A stretch of 13,184 nucleotides of DNA from Brevibacillus sp. (GTDB taxonomy: Bacteria; Bacillota; Bacilli; Brevibacillales; Brevibacillaceae): contig JARDZO010000151.1 in assembly GCA_029240815.1 (NCBI GenBank), positions 1-13,184 of the forward strand, written 5' to 3'. Of the stretch, positions 5,644 to 13,184 are shown piece after piece (within the stretch, counting starts at the first letter, position 1; each line of letters opens with the position of its first letter). A program made the translations under genes and the position numbers. The notes under the pieces are model-generated. The model was given only the letters and a program-made list of their open reading frames with translations. It was not told the origin of the DNA and did not search any database.

Positions 5644-6879
5644 TTAACCAGACACCTTATACAGAGTCGTGCTTTGACGATACCGTTTTCCATATAGTTG
5701 TTTCCCCAGCCAATAAAATACCAGACTTACGAGGGCGCAACCAGCCATCACCAGAAACATCGTCGGCCCCCCATAGGCAGACAAAATCATTCCCCCCGCC
5801 CAAGGTCCGAGGAAACTACCCAGCTCACTGACGCTTTGCGCCCCATAGTAAGTCCCCCGCATATTGGCAGGGCTGATTTGATCGATCTGGGCGTATTCGG
5901 CGGGTACGATCAAGATCTCACCCAAGGTAAACACGATCATGGCGCTCACCATCCAGACCCAGCCTGCCGAGAAAGCAAATCCGACCTCCCCCACAGCCAT
6001 CAGCACAGCTCCTCCCGCAATTCGGGAAAACAAGGAATACCGTTCGACCAATCGGGTCAATGGAATTTGCAAGAGTAATACGGTAAAGCCATTGGCGCTC
6101 ATCATCACACCAAATAGCGCTACCCCTTCAGCCACATGCTCCCTCAAATACTGAGACAGCGTAACAGACATTTGTCCGTGCACCGTGACCAGCAAAATTC
6201 CGCCCAAGACAAAGGACAGCAGTGCGGTGTCCCGACTGAGGACCTTCCACATTTGGCCCAGACCAGGCTTTTCTTCCACTGCTTCTCCCTGACCATCGCC
6301 CACTGCATAGTGCTTGCAAGCTACCGCTAGCACAAGGGCAAACAGCACATAGGAGATAGCCGTCATGAAAAACGCTGTACCACTCCCGGCAATACCGAGA
6401 AACGCACCGAGCATCGGGCCGATTGCGACTCCGAGGTTGTTTGCTAAATACCGATTGGAAAAGACGCGAAACCGTTTATCCTCCGGTGTCAGATCCCCCA
6501 TCATGGCCTTGGAGACGGTGCCATAAAACGATCCAGCCAAGCCTTTTACGAGACTGACCACAAACAGGGCTATTGGATGACTGACTGTGATAAAGGCAGC
6601 AAACGCAGCAGCCATGACCAGCATCGACAGGATCATGAGCTTGCGCCTGCCAATCAGATCGGACAAAATCCCTCCGAGAAACCCGCCTACCGTGCCCGCC
6701 AATGGCCCAGCCCCAATAATGACCCCGATGTAAGCAGGTCCGAGCGTCGTCGTCTCACTCAAATAGATGGCCAAAAACGGCATGCTCATCGCTTGCGTGA
6801 GCATCACAAATACCGTGCCCGCCATCAACAGATGAACGACGGGATGATAAGCCTGCCAATATTGCCGCAACCGATTCAT
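5644..6879 (-). CDS. Major facilitator superfamily exporter
   Basis: A 411-residue protein with about 12 membrane segments, typical of drug:proton antiporters. The loop between segments 2 and 3 carries GGILSDLIGRRKLMI, a clear form of MFS motif A (GxxSDRxGRR), and the N-terminus MNRLRQYWQAYHPVVHLLMAG leads into segment 1. A repeated loop signature, VERYSLFSRIAGG, is seen in the second half. The substrate cannot be read from sequence; efflux of a toxic small molecule is most likely. Its ATG overlaps the stop codon of the ArsR-type regulator gene in an ATGA arrangement, so the two are translationally coupled and the regulator probably controls this exporter. A strong terminator follows. Confidence 0.88.
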   Translation of the reverse strand: MNRLRQYWQAYHPVVHLLMAGTVFVMLTQAMSMPFLAIYLSETTTLGPAYIGVIIGAGPLAGTVGGFLGGILSDLIGRRKLMILSMLVMAAAFAAFITVSHPIALFVVSLVKGLAGSFYGTVSKAMMGDLTPEDKRFRVFSNRYLANNLGVAIGPMLGAFLGIAGSGTAFFMTAISYVLFALVLAVACKHYAVGDGQGEAVEEKPGLGQMWKVLSRDTALLSFVLGGILLVTVHGQMSVTLSQYLREHVAEGVALFGVMMSANGFTVLLLQIPLTRLVERYSLFSRIAGGAVLMAVGEVGFAFSAGWVWMVSAMIVFTLGEILIVPAEYAQIDQISPANMRGTYYGAQSVSELGSFLGPWAGGMILSAYGGPTMFLVMAGCALVSLVFYWLGKQLYGKRYRQSTTLYKVSG

Positions 6880-7805
6880 TCTGCTCGTTCCCCACTTTCC
6901 AAAAAGGCACGCAGCAAGACAGGCAGCCTATCGACAAATGACTCGCGCAAGCTATAGTAAGAAATCGTCGTTGTCCCTACGTAATGAGCCCGGATCAATC
7001 CAGCTCGCCGTAGTGCCGTGACATGGTGGTGCACGGTGCTTTTCGCCAGTCCGACATGCTGTTGCAGCTCGCTTAGTGTGCACGTCTTTTTTGCCAATAG
7101 CCGCAGGAGCAAGAGGCGTTTTTCGTCCGCAATACATTGAGTCAAAGGCAGCAACTCAAGCAGTGGTTCTGCCTGTTCACGAGCGGCGTCTCCAACGGGA
7201 TACAGACACGTTGCCAACCCGCGATAAAAATCGAGAACGGCAGCTGGAGCGCAATGGTATTGGGGAATGAGCACGACCTGCTGCAAATCTGCCATCGGCT
7301 CAATCCAAATGCCGTTTGTCACTCGATCGATCAGCTCCATAGGGGTGGTATGCCCGATTTGTTCAGTCAGCTGTCTCGCACTCTGTTCCAGACGTTCCAT
7401 GATTTGCGGCTCCAGCTTGGAAAAGTAATGCTCGTTCCAACGAGTCAGCAAGGAAAGACTGTGGTCGCGAATTTCTCCTAGATTCAATGGGATGCTATCG
7501 ACCCACGGAGCCAATCGCTCGTAGATCTCGCCAGCCGGAATCTCCTTTAGCCAGGTGAGAAATTCTTCGACCGTCTCCTTTTTCGGTGATTGTGCGATGA
7601 GCAAAACCAGGCGATGCAGAACCTCCCACCGCTCATCCTCCAGCTCCTGGGCGAACGCTGCTGGCAGCATCCCCATCGTTTCCCTCTTCCACTCGCTACC
7701 GAGCTGGAAGTGTTTCCTTTCTTTCTCGTGAATGTAAGCGTACAGACTCATAATGCATTCATAAGCGGCAGAGCATTCGATTTTTATTGAATAGTTGTTT
7801 TTCAT
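6876..7805 (-). CDS. ArsR-type winged-helix regulator with long N-terminal domain
   Basis: A 309-residue protein, about three times the length of a simple ArsR repressor. The C-terminal part (about residues 225-290) is an ArsR/SmtB winged helix: DEKRLLLLRLLAKKTCTLSEL, then the recognition region HVGLAKSTVHHHVTALRRAGL and a wing with YVGTTTISYYSL. The first 220 residues are mostly helical and acidic, with no metal-binding cysteine cluster like the CxC motif of ArsR, so they may sense a small molecule. This layout fits the long ArsR-family proteins often paired with MFS exporters. ATG at 7805 (MKNNYSIKIEC) is preferred over 7823 because GGTGAT precedes it and the upstream start has no binding site. 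The gene comes first in the operon and overlaps the exporter by 4 bases. Confidence 0.85.
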   Translation of the reverse strand: MKNNYSIKIECSAAYECIMSLYAYIHEKERKHFQLGSEWKRETMGMLPAAFAQELEDERWEVLHRLVLLIAQSPKKETVEEFLTWLKEIPAGEIYERLAPWVDSIPLNLGEIRDHSLSLLTRWNEHYFSKLEPQIMERLEQSARQLTEQIGHTTPMELIDRVTNGIWIEPMADLQQVVLIPQYHCAPAAVLDFYRGLATCLYPVGDAAREQAEPLLELLPLTQCIADEKRLLLLRLLAKKTCTLSELQQHVGLAKSTVHHHVTALRRAGLIRAHYVGTTTISYYSLRESFVDRLPVLLRAFLESGERAE

Positions 7806-7885
7806 TCGATCACCATCGAACATTTTTGTTTTATCTTACCATGCTCTTTCCATTCCGTATAGAGCCAAGTGCCATTTTTCTGTAT

Positions 7886-7936
7886 AAAAAATAATAAGCC
7901 AATCCAGACACGAATGGTGTCAGACTGGCGTGGATT
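7886..7936 (-). terminator. Weak candidate terminator after the LysR gene
   Basis: GACAC (7907-7911) pairs with GTGTC (7917-7921), and AATCCA (7901-7906) with TGGATT (7931-7936) across a 9-base bulge. On the minus strand a run of six T follows, but about ten bases after the stem, so efficiency is doubtful. Confidence 0.35.
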
Positions 7937-7945
7937 CTTATCCTA

Positions 7946-8812
7946 TTAATGTAGGAGTTCAATAAAATCTTGCAGGGAGTGGGACATCCACTTCTTCGGG
8001 CGCATGACCATTTGCAAATCCAGCCGAATGTCGGGATGGCTAAAGGGAAGAGCCGCTAATTCCCCACGTTGAATTTCCTCGTCAGCGGCCATATGTGGGA
8101 GCAATGCAATGGCAGAGCCTGTGATCAAACAACGCTTTATCGCTTCTGGATTACCTAATTCCAGACCGACTCGATACGGAATCCTATGTTCTTGCAGAAC
8201 TCTCTCTAGCATGATCCGGTAGTTGCAGCTAGCCTCTGTCATGATCCATTCCACGTCGCAGAGTTGGTCGAGTGTGATGGTACCCATGGTGGACAAAGGA
8301 TGAGTAGGACTTGCTAGCAGCACCAGTGGCTCTTCCCTGATTTTTACCCATTCCAAGGTCGGTTCGGATGGCTTGCTTTCCAGCAAAAGTCCAATATCGT
8401 ATTCGCCTTCCTTGACCTTCTCGACGATGGCGGTTTCCCGATCCGGTTGAAGTCGGATGGTCAGGGTCGGATATTTCTGGCGAAGAGGTTGAATCAGCGC
8501 TGGGAGATAGTAGGAAGCCAATGAATCAATGGTACCGATCGTCAAAGTTCCCCCTCCTTGAAGAGTCAGCGTTTCCTTCGACTGCTGATACAAATTGAGC
8601 ATTTGAACTGTAATTTTCAGCAACTCTTCCCCTGCCGAAGTAAGGCGCAGACTTTTCCCGTAACGTTCGAACAATTTGACGCCGTATGACTGCTCCAACT
8701 TCTGTATTTGCATCGTCACACTGGACTGTGCATAGCCCAGCTCTCCCGCGGCTTTCGTAAAACTCTGATGGAAGGCAACCTCCCGAAATGTCTGAAAATA
8801 AGTGAGATCCAT
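7946..8812 (-). CDS. LysR-type transcriptional regulator
   Basis: A 288-residue protein of standard LysR length. The N-terminal winged helix (residues 1-60) is unmistakable: MDLTYFQTFREVAFHQSFTK, AAGELGYAQSSVTMQIQKLE and GVKLFERYGKSLRLTSAGEELL. The co-inducer domain begins near 85 with GTLTIGTIDSLASYYLPAL and includes EYDIGLLLESKPSE. The open frame reaches 8851, but the family almost always starts right before the LTYFQTF-like helix, so ATG at 8812 is preferred; its binding site (GTGGTGA) is weak. It diverges from the DapA-like gene at 8926, the classic LysR layout, so it probably autoregulates and controls that gene. The effector is not predictable from sequence. Confidence 0.92.
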   Translation of the reverse strand: MDLTYFQTFREVAFHQSFTKAAGELGYAQSSVTMQIQKLEQSYGVKLFERYGKSLRLTSAGEELLKITVQMLNLYQQSKETLTLQGGGTLTIGTIDSLASYYLPALIQPLRQKYPTLTIRLQPDRETAIVEKVKEGEYDIGLLLESKPSEPTLEWVKIREEPLVLLASPTHPLSTMGTITLDQLCDVEWIMTEASCNYRIMLERVLQEHRIPYRVGLELGNPEAIKRCLITGSAIALLPHMAADEEIQRGELAALPFSHPDIRLDLQMVMRPKKWMSHSLQDFIELLH

Positions 8813-8834
8813 AATTGTCACCACTTCAAAATTT

Positions 8835-8864
8835 TTGATATTACTTATCACTTATTATAGATAA
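8835..8864 (+). promoter_or_regulatory. LysR-type binding dyad and weak promoter in the divergent region
   Basis: TTATC (8845-8849) and GATAA (8860-8864) form an interrupted dyad with a 10-base centre, shaped like a LysR box (T-N11-A type). A -35-like TTGATA (8835-8840) lies 17 bases before a poor -10 (TAGATA, 8858-8863), as expected for a promoter that needs activation. The dyad overlaps this promoter. Confidence 0.45.
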
Positions 8865-8925
8865 CACTGATATCGAATGCCATGGTAAAGTACTAACATC
8901 AAGAATAACGGGGAGGAACACCACA

Positions 8926-9816
8926 TTGTTGCAAGAACGCGATTTGCATGGAATCTACGCGCCAGTCATTACACCTTTCTTGCCAAATGAAGAGCTGGAT
9001 CTCGATTCATACCGGAAGCATGTGCAGGAGCTGCTGAACCATAACATTCACGGCCTGATCGTCAACGGGACTACAGGCGAATCTCCGACAGTATCCTGGG
9101 ATGAAGTAGCTCAGCTCGTCCAAGTAACGAAAGAGGTGCTCCGCGAGTGTGGCAAACAGCTTCCTCTCGTCGTCGGTACGGGTACCAATAGCACCGTATC
9201 AACCGTAAAGCGGACAGAACTGGCAGGAGAGCTGGGAGCGGATGCCGTCCTCGTCGTCACACCGTACTACAACCGACCTCCGCAAGCGGGTGTCATCGAA
9301 CACTATCGACGGGCCGCCCAAGTGGGTGTTCCCGTCATCGCATACGAAATCCCTCATCGCACAGGTCTTCGCTTGGCTGCTGATACCATTAAAGCCGTTT
9401 TGGATATGGATGGCGTGATCGGTATAAAAGACAGCACAGGTAGTCTCGATCTCTTGGGCGAACTTACCAAAGGAGATACGAAACCGGTCCTGTGCGGCGA
9501 TGATATCCTGTTTCTTTCCATGTTAAAGCATGGAGCAACGGGAGGCATTTTGGCCTCTTCCATGATTCAGACCCAAGATTTTGTTCACGTGTATGAGCTT
9601 GCCAAACAATGCGAGTATGATCAGGCACAAAAAACCTTCGATACTCTGGTTCCGTTGATTCAAAAGCTGTTCCAAGAGTCGAACCCTGCACCTATCAAGT
9701 GGATACTGACGCAGCAAGGCATCCTGTCCTCCGATACACTGCGTCTGCCGATGAGCCCGATCAGCCAAGGGCTGCAACAGGAATTGAAAGAGCTGTTCCC
9801 AGCTTTTGCACGATAA
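8926..9816 (+). CDS. dapA: 4-hydroxy-tetrahydrodipicolinate synthase (DapA) family protein
   Basis: A 296-residue TIM-barrel lyase of normal length. The family catalyses aldol-type condensation or cleavage with pyruvate through a Schiff-base lysine; DapA itself joins pyruvate and aspartate semialdehyde in lysine and dipicolinate synthesis. Visible motifs: GTTGES (48-53), VTPYYNRPP (111-119), YEIPHRTG with Y140 and R145, and GIKDST with K168. R145 matches the arginine that binds the aldehyde carboxylate in true DapA, which favours this over sugar-acid aldolases or N-acetylneuraminate lyase. Start is TTG at 8926 with GGGGAGG 9 bases upstream; TTG at 8929 is possible. The gene stands alone rather than in a lysine operon and is divergent from a LysR regulator, so it may be a second, condition-specific copy or act on a related substrate. 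It ends in a strong terminator. Confidence 0.85.
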   Translation: MLQERDLHGIYAPVITPFLPNEELDLDSYRKHVQELLNHNIHGLIVNGTTGESPTVSWDEVAQLVQVTKEVLRECGKQLPLVVGTGTNSTVSTVKRTELAGELGADAVLVVTPYYNRPPQAGVIEHYRRAAQVGVPVIAYEIPHRTGLRLAADTIKAVLDMDGVIGIKDSTGSLDLLGELTKGDTKPVLCGDDILFLSMLKHGATGGILASSMIQTQDFVHVYELAKQCEYDQAQKTFDTLVPLIQKLFQESNPAPIKWILTQQGILSSDTLRLPMSPISQGLQQELKELFPAFAR

Positions 9817-9838
9817 ACGTTATACGTTCAAGAATTCT

Positions 9839-9878
9839 GTGGGACTCCCTATACAAACGGGGGGTCCCACGCTTTTTT
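9839..9878 (+). terminator. Intrinsic terminator of dapA, overlapping the end of yfhP
   Basis: An 11-base-pair stem, GTGGGACTCCC (9839-9849) with 9860-9870 (one T-G pair), loop 9850-9859, followed by GCTTTTTT. It starts 22 bases after the dapA stop. The right arm and T-run lie inside the last codons of the convergent yfhP gene. Confidence 0.9.
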
Positions 9879-10811
9879 GCGCCATCCCAACCGATGGTGA
9901 ACGACATTGAGTTCCCTGTCCAGCCGAACGTCCACACCGAAGGGCAGCTCGCGGTTGTACCAGAAGCGGACGTCGCTCCATACCACTTCATAGCCGTCAT
10001 GACACTCTTTCCAGGTGACGTGGATTCGCTGGGCAAAGCCGAGAAACGCACGCACTCCGTCGACACCGACCGTTGCCTGAATGATGTCATCCCGCTGCTG
10101 CTTGGGATAAATCTCTTGCAAATTCACCTGTGCGTACTCAATCTTTCCCGTGTAGAACAGCTCGGCAGTCTCCACGACGAATCGCCAATGAAACGGGTGA
10201 AAACTGGGGATGACATGGCACACTCCTTTCGTTTCGAGTGCGGATGCTACTCGCTTGACCAAGCGCCCATGCTGCCAGGCTCGCACCCCAATGTAGAGCA
10301 AGGTGATCCCGTATGCCGCTGGAAAGAGAATCGCAGCCTCTCCCCCAAATGCCAGCCACCAGACCGCTGCTACCGAATGCAGCGCAAATAGAAACGGCTC
10401 AAAGATCGCCAATACATCCATGTGGATCCAACGTCGGTTCAGCGGGCGAATGCACTGGACACCGTAAGCATTGAGCATATCGAGAAAGACATGGAATACG
10501 ACGGCGATCCACGTCCAGAAATAGAGGAGTCCGAGGTGGCCCATCACATCAAATCCCCATGCCAACGGGAGACTGATGACAAGCGGCCAAAGAAATAAGG
10601 CGGGGATGGAATGAGTAATGCCCCTATGAAAACGAATATAGGAGGTAATGCCGCGCATTCTGGCTACTGTATCAAAATCGGGTGCATGTGATCCTACAAC
10701 TGTGGCAATGAGCAGCGCCTGACTCACCGCCGGGTCGCTCCCAACCAGTCCAGTCGAATGTGCCAATCCAGCCAACGTAACGCCCAACAAGAGATGGCTC
10801 CCTGTGTCCAC
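9849..10811 (-). CDS. yfhP: YfhP-type membrane-bound metal-dependent hydrolase family protein
   Basis: A 320-residue protein, close to Bacillus subtilis YfhP. The family's (YdjM/DUF457-like) histidine and aspartate motifs are intact: H6 in the first segment, GSHAPDFD (40-47), FHRGITHS (61-68), and FHVFLDMLNAYG (106-117). Four or five membrane segments fill the N-terminal two thirds; the C-terminal 130 residues are soluble and end in WRKKAWDPPFV. The family is annotated as hydrolases by motif, with no firmly known substrate. Start is GTG at 10811, supported by GGGGGAGGT 6 bases upstream. It is a single gene, convergent with dapA and sharing its terminator region. Confidence 0.85.
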   Translation of the reverse strand: MDTGSHLLLGVTLAGLAHSTGLVGSDPAVSQALLIATVVGSHAPDFDTVARMRGITSYIRFHRGITHSIPALFLWPLVISLPLAWGFDVMGHLGLLYFWTWIAVVFHVFLDMLNAYGVQCIRPLNRRWIHMDVLAIFEPFLFALHSVAAVWWLAFGGEAAILFPAAYGITLLYIGVRAWQHGRLVKRVASALETKGVCHVIPSFHPFHWRFVVETAELFYTGKIEYAQVNLQEIYPKQQRDDIIQATVGVDGVRAFLGFAQRIHVTWKECHDGYEVVWSDVRFWYNRELPFGVDVRLDRELNVVHHRLGWRKKAWDPPFV

Positions 10812-10973
10812 TATAATACCTCCCCCGTTATGTGCTTCCCTTTGCTATCGTCGAAAAGCGATCCGTTCTCTTTCACTCTACTCACAGATGACTTTCATTC
10901 GATGAATCGCAGGTAAAGGTTTTTCGAAGATTGATCGGAGGAACTTTACGATCTTTTCATGAATAAGGGCGCT

Positions 10974-11270
10974 TGGTTCGGACTGTAGTGGTGGGGAGGA
11001 AAAAGGAGAAAACGCTCAAGCTTAATAGGGCCACAGCTTGGGGGGCATCCCTGCTCGGCTCCATTTCAAAAGCGGAACCGCGTCCAGTGTGAAGATGCTG
11101 CAGATCAAGCCTAATCAGCCCCTTTGTTTGCGAGCTGGATCCTCTTCCGTACGCAATTGCCCAAAAAGGATATCTTGAATCGCAACAAGGTGAAATCTCG
11201 AACCACTGGGAGCAGTCCCTGTTGCTTAAGCGGTTAGCGGAAGAGACGTGGTAGACTGTAGAGGGATCAT
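10974..11270 (+). ncRNA. Second structured-RNA or repeat locus (copy B)
   Basis: The first 54 bases (10988-11041) align with 5089-5143 of copy A at 46 of 52 paired positions, with three small gaps. In this block CAAGCT (11017-11022) pairs with AGCTTG (11035-11040) around a loop holding ATAGGGCCAC; copy A has a comparable, slightly imperfect helix around ATAGGGACAC. Further possible pairings are TGGTTCG (10974-10980) with CGAACCA (11199-11205) and the hairpin GGGA-GCAG-TCCC (11208-11219). The long hairpin domain of copy A (5359-5442) has no visible counterpart. No protein frame is convincing. A plus-strand terminator follows at 11308. Copy B may be a shorter or decayed relative of copy A. The part of the gap from 10812 to 10973 shows only the yfhP ribosome binding site and no other feature I can support. 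Confidence 0.5.
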
Positions 11271-11307
11271 TCCAATAAACAAAGGCCTAAACAGGAAAAG
11301 CATTCAA

Positions 11308-11340
11308 GGCCCGATAAAGATACTTATCGGGCCCCTTTTT
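11308..11340 (+). terminator. Strong plus-strand terminator with no plus-strand protein gene upstream
   Basis: GGCCCGATAA (11308-11317) pairs perfectly with TTATCGGGCC (11324-11333) around a six-base loop, followed by CCTTTTT and TATT. The T-run is on the plus strand only; the minus-strand exit reads TTGAATGC, so this is not a good terminator for the creatininase operon. The nearest plus-strand gene, dapA, already has its own terminator 1.4 kb upstream. The likely client is an RNA from copy B. Confidence 0.8.
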
Positions 11341-11354
11341 ATTATAGTAAGAAA

Positions 11355-11373
11355 ATGGATTTGGAGGATCCAT
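11355..11373 (-). terminator. Weak hairpin after the creatininase operon
   Basis: ATGGAT (11355-11360) pairs with ATCCAT (11368-11373) with a seven-base loop. On the minus strand it is followed by TTTTC and lies about 20 bases after the stop codon at 11393. The stem is short, so termination is uncertain. Confidence 0.35.
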
Positions 11374-11392
11374 AATCGCCTAACTTACTCTG

Positions 11393-12217
11393 TCACACTC
11401 TATCATGATGAATCACTCGTGAATGATGTTTCCGTTCTCTAAATATTCGAATAAACTCAACTAGCCCCTCAACTGCAGCATCGAGCAGTCTTTCCCCTTT
11501 TTCCTTAGTCGCAACCGTTGGATCTCCCAACGTTCCTGTTTCGGAGATAGAACTCCAGTACGGCATCATGATAACTGGTCTGCCTTCGCCTCGGCCAACC
11601 AAGTCCAGCCAGAAATACTTGGATGTTTTAAATTTATCCATATCGCGAACCGCTTTGTCCATCTGTACGAGTTCTTCCCTTATAGCCAGATACATGGAGG
11701 TCTCGAGTTCGCAGGCATGATTCATACCTCCTGGATTCTCCGATTCCCGAATTTCTTCAGCCAGTTCAATTACGGGCTGCATATCCCAATGAGATATAGA
11801 GGCACACATCACATCTGGATATTCCAAAATCGTCTGGCGTGCCACTACCTGAAGCAAGGAGACGTTACTACCGTGACCGTTGAGCAATAGAATTTTTTTA
11901 AAACCTTGATGGGCAAGGCTTCTACAAACATCGGTGACATAGTTAATGAATGTTTGCGAGCTAATCGAAATGACTCCAGGAAAGTCCATTTGATGAGGGG
12001 CATAGCCGTGGTTTATAGGTGGTATGACAACCATTTCAGACGGAATTTTTTTGGCAGCGCGAACGCATACTTCATTGGCCAAAACCAAATCAGTGTCAAC
12101 AGGCAGGTGGTGACCGTGTTCTTCAATCATTGCTACGGGAACCACAGCTACACGATCCTCACGAATCACCTGCTGGACTTCAGGCCAAGTCATTTCGGCA
12201 AAAAGGTACTTTCTCAT
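11393..12217 (-). CDS. Creatininase-family metal-dependent amidohydrolase (second copy)
   Basis: A 274-residue protein with a full set of family motifs: EMTWPEV (8-14), PVAMIEEHGHHLPVDTD (27-43) with E32, H34 and D43 as likely metal ligands, PPINHGYAPHQMDFPG (66-81), LNGHGSN (112-118), and NHACELETSMYLA (166-178), a close match to the HAGExETS signature. It shares the N-terminal YL-x-x-MTWPEV arrangement with the copy at 1759-2511 but differs in most other positions, so the two are paralogues rather than a recent duplication. The open frame extends to 12244, but GGGAG lies 7 bases before ATG 12217, which is chosen. It is 39 bases downstream of the iron-dependent dehydrogenase and co-oriented, so probably cotranscribed. 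The pair suggests hydrolysis of an amide in a compound also oxidised or reduced by the dehydrogenase; no substrate can be named. Confidence 0.88.
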   Translation of the reverse strand: MRKYLFAEMTWPEVQQVIREDRVAVVPVAMIEEHGHHLPVDTDLVLANEVCVRAAKKIPSEMVVIPPINHGYAPHQMDFPGVISISSQTFINYVTDVCRSLAHQGFKKILLLNGHGSNVSLLQVVARQTILEYPDVMCASISHWDMQPVIELAEEIRESENPGGMNHACELETSMYLAIREELVQMDKAVRDMDKFKTSKYFWLDLVGRGEGRPVIMMPYWSSISETGTLGDPTVATKEKGERLLDAAVEGLVEFIRIFRERKHHSRVIHHDRV

Positions 12218-12256
12218 CTTCATACTCCCTTTCTTGAGGAACATTTGTACTTTGCT

Positions 12257-13184
12257 TTACATTGCCGATTGTAAAATCGTTTTGATGTTGTCTTTTGAAA
12301 GCCGACGAGGATTGAAGAGTAGATATCTGTCCTTAGATGCCTGTTCTGCAATATCATCGAAGCTTGAATCATCTACCCCAATTTCACTTAATCTCTGCGG
12401 CAGATTGATATCCTGTATAAGGGAGCGTACCGTTTCCGTTGTTCCTTTTGCCTTTTCTTCTGTTGATCTTTGAATAGGGCTCATGGCTAATGCATCATGA
12501 ATGGTCGCAAATTTCATCGGACTGGCGATCCAATTCCATTTGATGGCATGCGGTAACAGAATCCCGTTTACCATCCCATGAGAAACTTCATAATGTCCTC
12601 CGATCACATGTGAAATCGCGTGTACAATGCCTAATGATGCATTACCGGCGCCGATCCCCGTTATGGTACTTGCCATTAACATCCCGTTTATTGCTTCCAA
12701 ATTGCTGCTATCCGCAACGGCAGGACGAATGGAAGAGGAGATCAAGTTGATTGCATGCATATTCAGCGCATCCGTAATGGGGTTCGCATTCTTGGAAACA
12801 AAACCTTCTACCGCATGGGTTAATGCATCTATTCCTGTTGCTGCTACGAGATGGCTGGGTAGCTTGGTAACAAGATTTGCATCGAGAAACGTAACTTTTG
12901 GGGCAAGGGACGGGCCTCCTACAATCATTTTAAGATGTCTTTCATGATCACTGATCACACAGGCTCTTGTTACTTCGCTTCCTGTCCCGACTGTTGTCGG
13001 AACAGCGAATAGCGGGATTGCATCATTTTTGAAGATTCCTCTTCCTTCATAGTCTCTGATGGATCCCTCATTTGTCAGAAGCAAGGCAAGAGCCTTTGCG
13101 GTATCGATAACGCTTCCGCCACCAATTGCTATAATCAAATCAAAGGTTCGATTATGGATCAGATGATAGGATCTATCAACATGG
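12257..13184 (-). CDS. Iron-containing alcohol dehydrogenase (5' end beyond the window)
   Basis: The frame is open to the right edge, giving the last 308 residues; family members have about 380-390, so some 75-80 N-terminal residues are missing. A TTG at 13138 is not the true start because the frame continues upstream with HVDRSYHLIHNRTFDL. Motifs: AIGGGSVIDTAK and PTTVGTGSEVT for NAD(P), then GIDALTHAVE and GIVHAISHVIGGHYEVSHG, which carry the aspartate and three histidines that bind Fe2+ in this family. It catalyses NAD(P)-dependent interconversion of an alcohol and an aldehyde or ketone; the substrate is unknown. The creatininase-family gene follows 39 bases downstream on the same strand, so this is probably an upstream gene of the same catabolic operon. 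Confidence 0.92.
   Translation of the reverse strand, partial: HVDRSYHLIHNRTFDLIIAIGGGSVIDTAKALALLLTNEGSIRDYEGRGIFKNDAIPLFAVPTTVGTGSEVTRACVISDHERHLKMIVGGPSLAPKVTFLDANLVTKLPSHLVAATGIDALTHAVEGFVSKNANPITDALNMHAINLISSSIRPAVADSSNLEAINGMLMASTITGIGAGNASLGIVHAISHVIGGHYEVSHGMVNGILLPHAIKWNWIASPMKFATIHDALAMSPIQRSTEEKAKGTTETVRSLIQDINLPQRLSEIGVDDSSFDDIAEQASKDRYLLFNPRRLSKDNIKTILQSAM

Noticed and set aside
11248..11442. 64-codon plus-strand open frame over the terminator at 11308
   Set aside because: It has no ribosome binding site and runs through a strong terminator into the antisense of the creatininase gene.
1..13184. tRNA, rRNA, CRISPR array, insertion sequence transposase or phage genes
   Set aside because: I saw no cloverleaf with TTCRA loop, no rRNA segment, no regularly spaced direct repeats and no transposase, integrase or structural phage protein.

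Overview
The window looks like chromosome from an endospore-forming Firmicute, most likely Brevibacillus or a near relative in the Paenibacillaceae. The evidence is a YyaC-type sporulation protein, a YfhP-type membrane protein, strong AGGAGG-like ribosome binding sites, GTG and TTG starts, and a perfect match to the catabolite-control (cre) consensus. The genus is inferred from general protein character, not from a search.

Left region (1-5010). A minus-strand group holds a creatininase-family amidohydrolase (2511-1759), a translationally coupled multi-spanning permease (1781-363) and the start of a PqqC/TenA-like helical-bundle enzyme (248 to the window edge). A second large permease (4684-3233) lies upstream on the same strand. 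Between them sits plus-strand yyaC (2641-3291), whose 3' end overlaps the second permease antisense. A 17-bp palindrome, TGGTATA-TTG-TATACCA, lies upstream of the PqqC-like gene, the creatininase and the second permease, with a fourth copy near 5000 beside a cre-like site. I read this as one regulon: uptake by one or two permeases, amide hydrolysis, then an oxidase-like step, under a GntR/FadR-type regulator not encoded in the window. The substrate is unknown.

Gene-free region 4691-5643. This holds the regulatory sites above, then an element (5089-5563) with many long nested complementary segments. It looks like a large structured RNA or a hairpin-rich miniature mobile element. Its first 55 bases recur at 10988-11041 in a second gene-free region (10812-11392), which ends in a strong plus-strand terminator with no plus-strand protein gene before it. 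This pair is the most novel-looking content here.

Middle region (5592-10811). An ArsR-type regulator and an MFS exporter form a minus-strand operon with a 4-base overlap and their own terminator. A LysR regulator is divergent from a DapA-like (dihydrodipicolinate synthase family) gene, with a dyad in between. dapA is convergent with yfhP, and the dapA terminator hairpin also encodes the last residues of YfhP.

Right region (10812-13184). After the second repeat/RNA locus comes a minus-strand pair: an iron-containing alcohol dehydrogenase (5' end outside the window) followed 39 bases later by a second creatininase-family enzyme.
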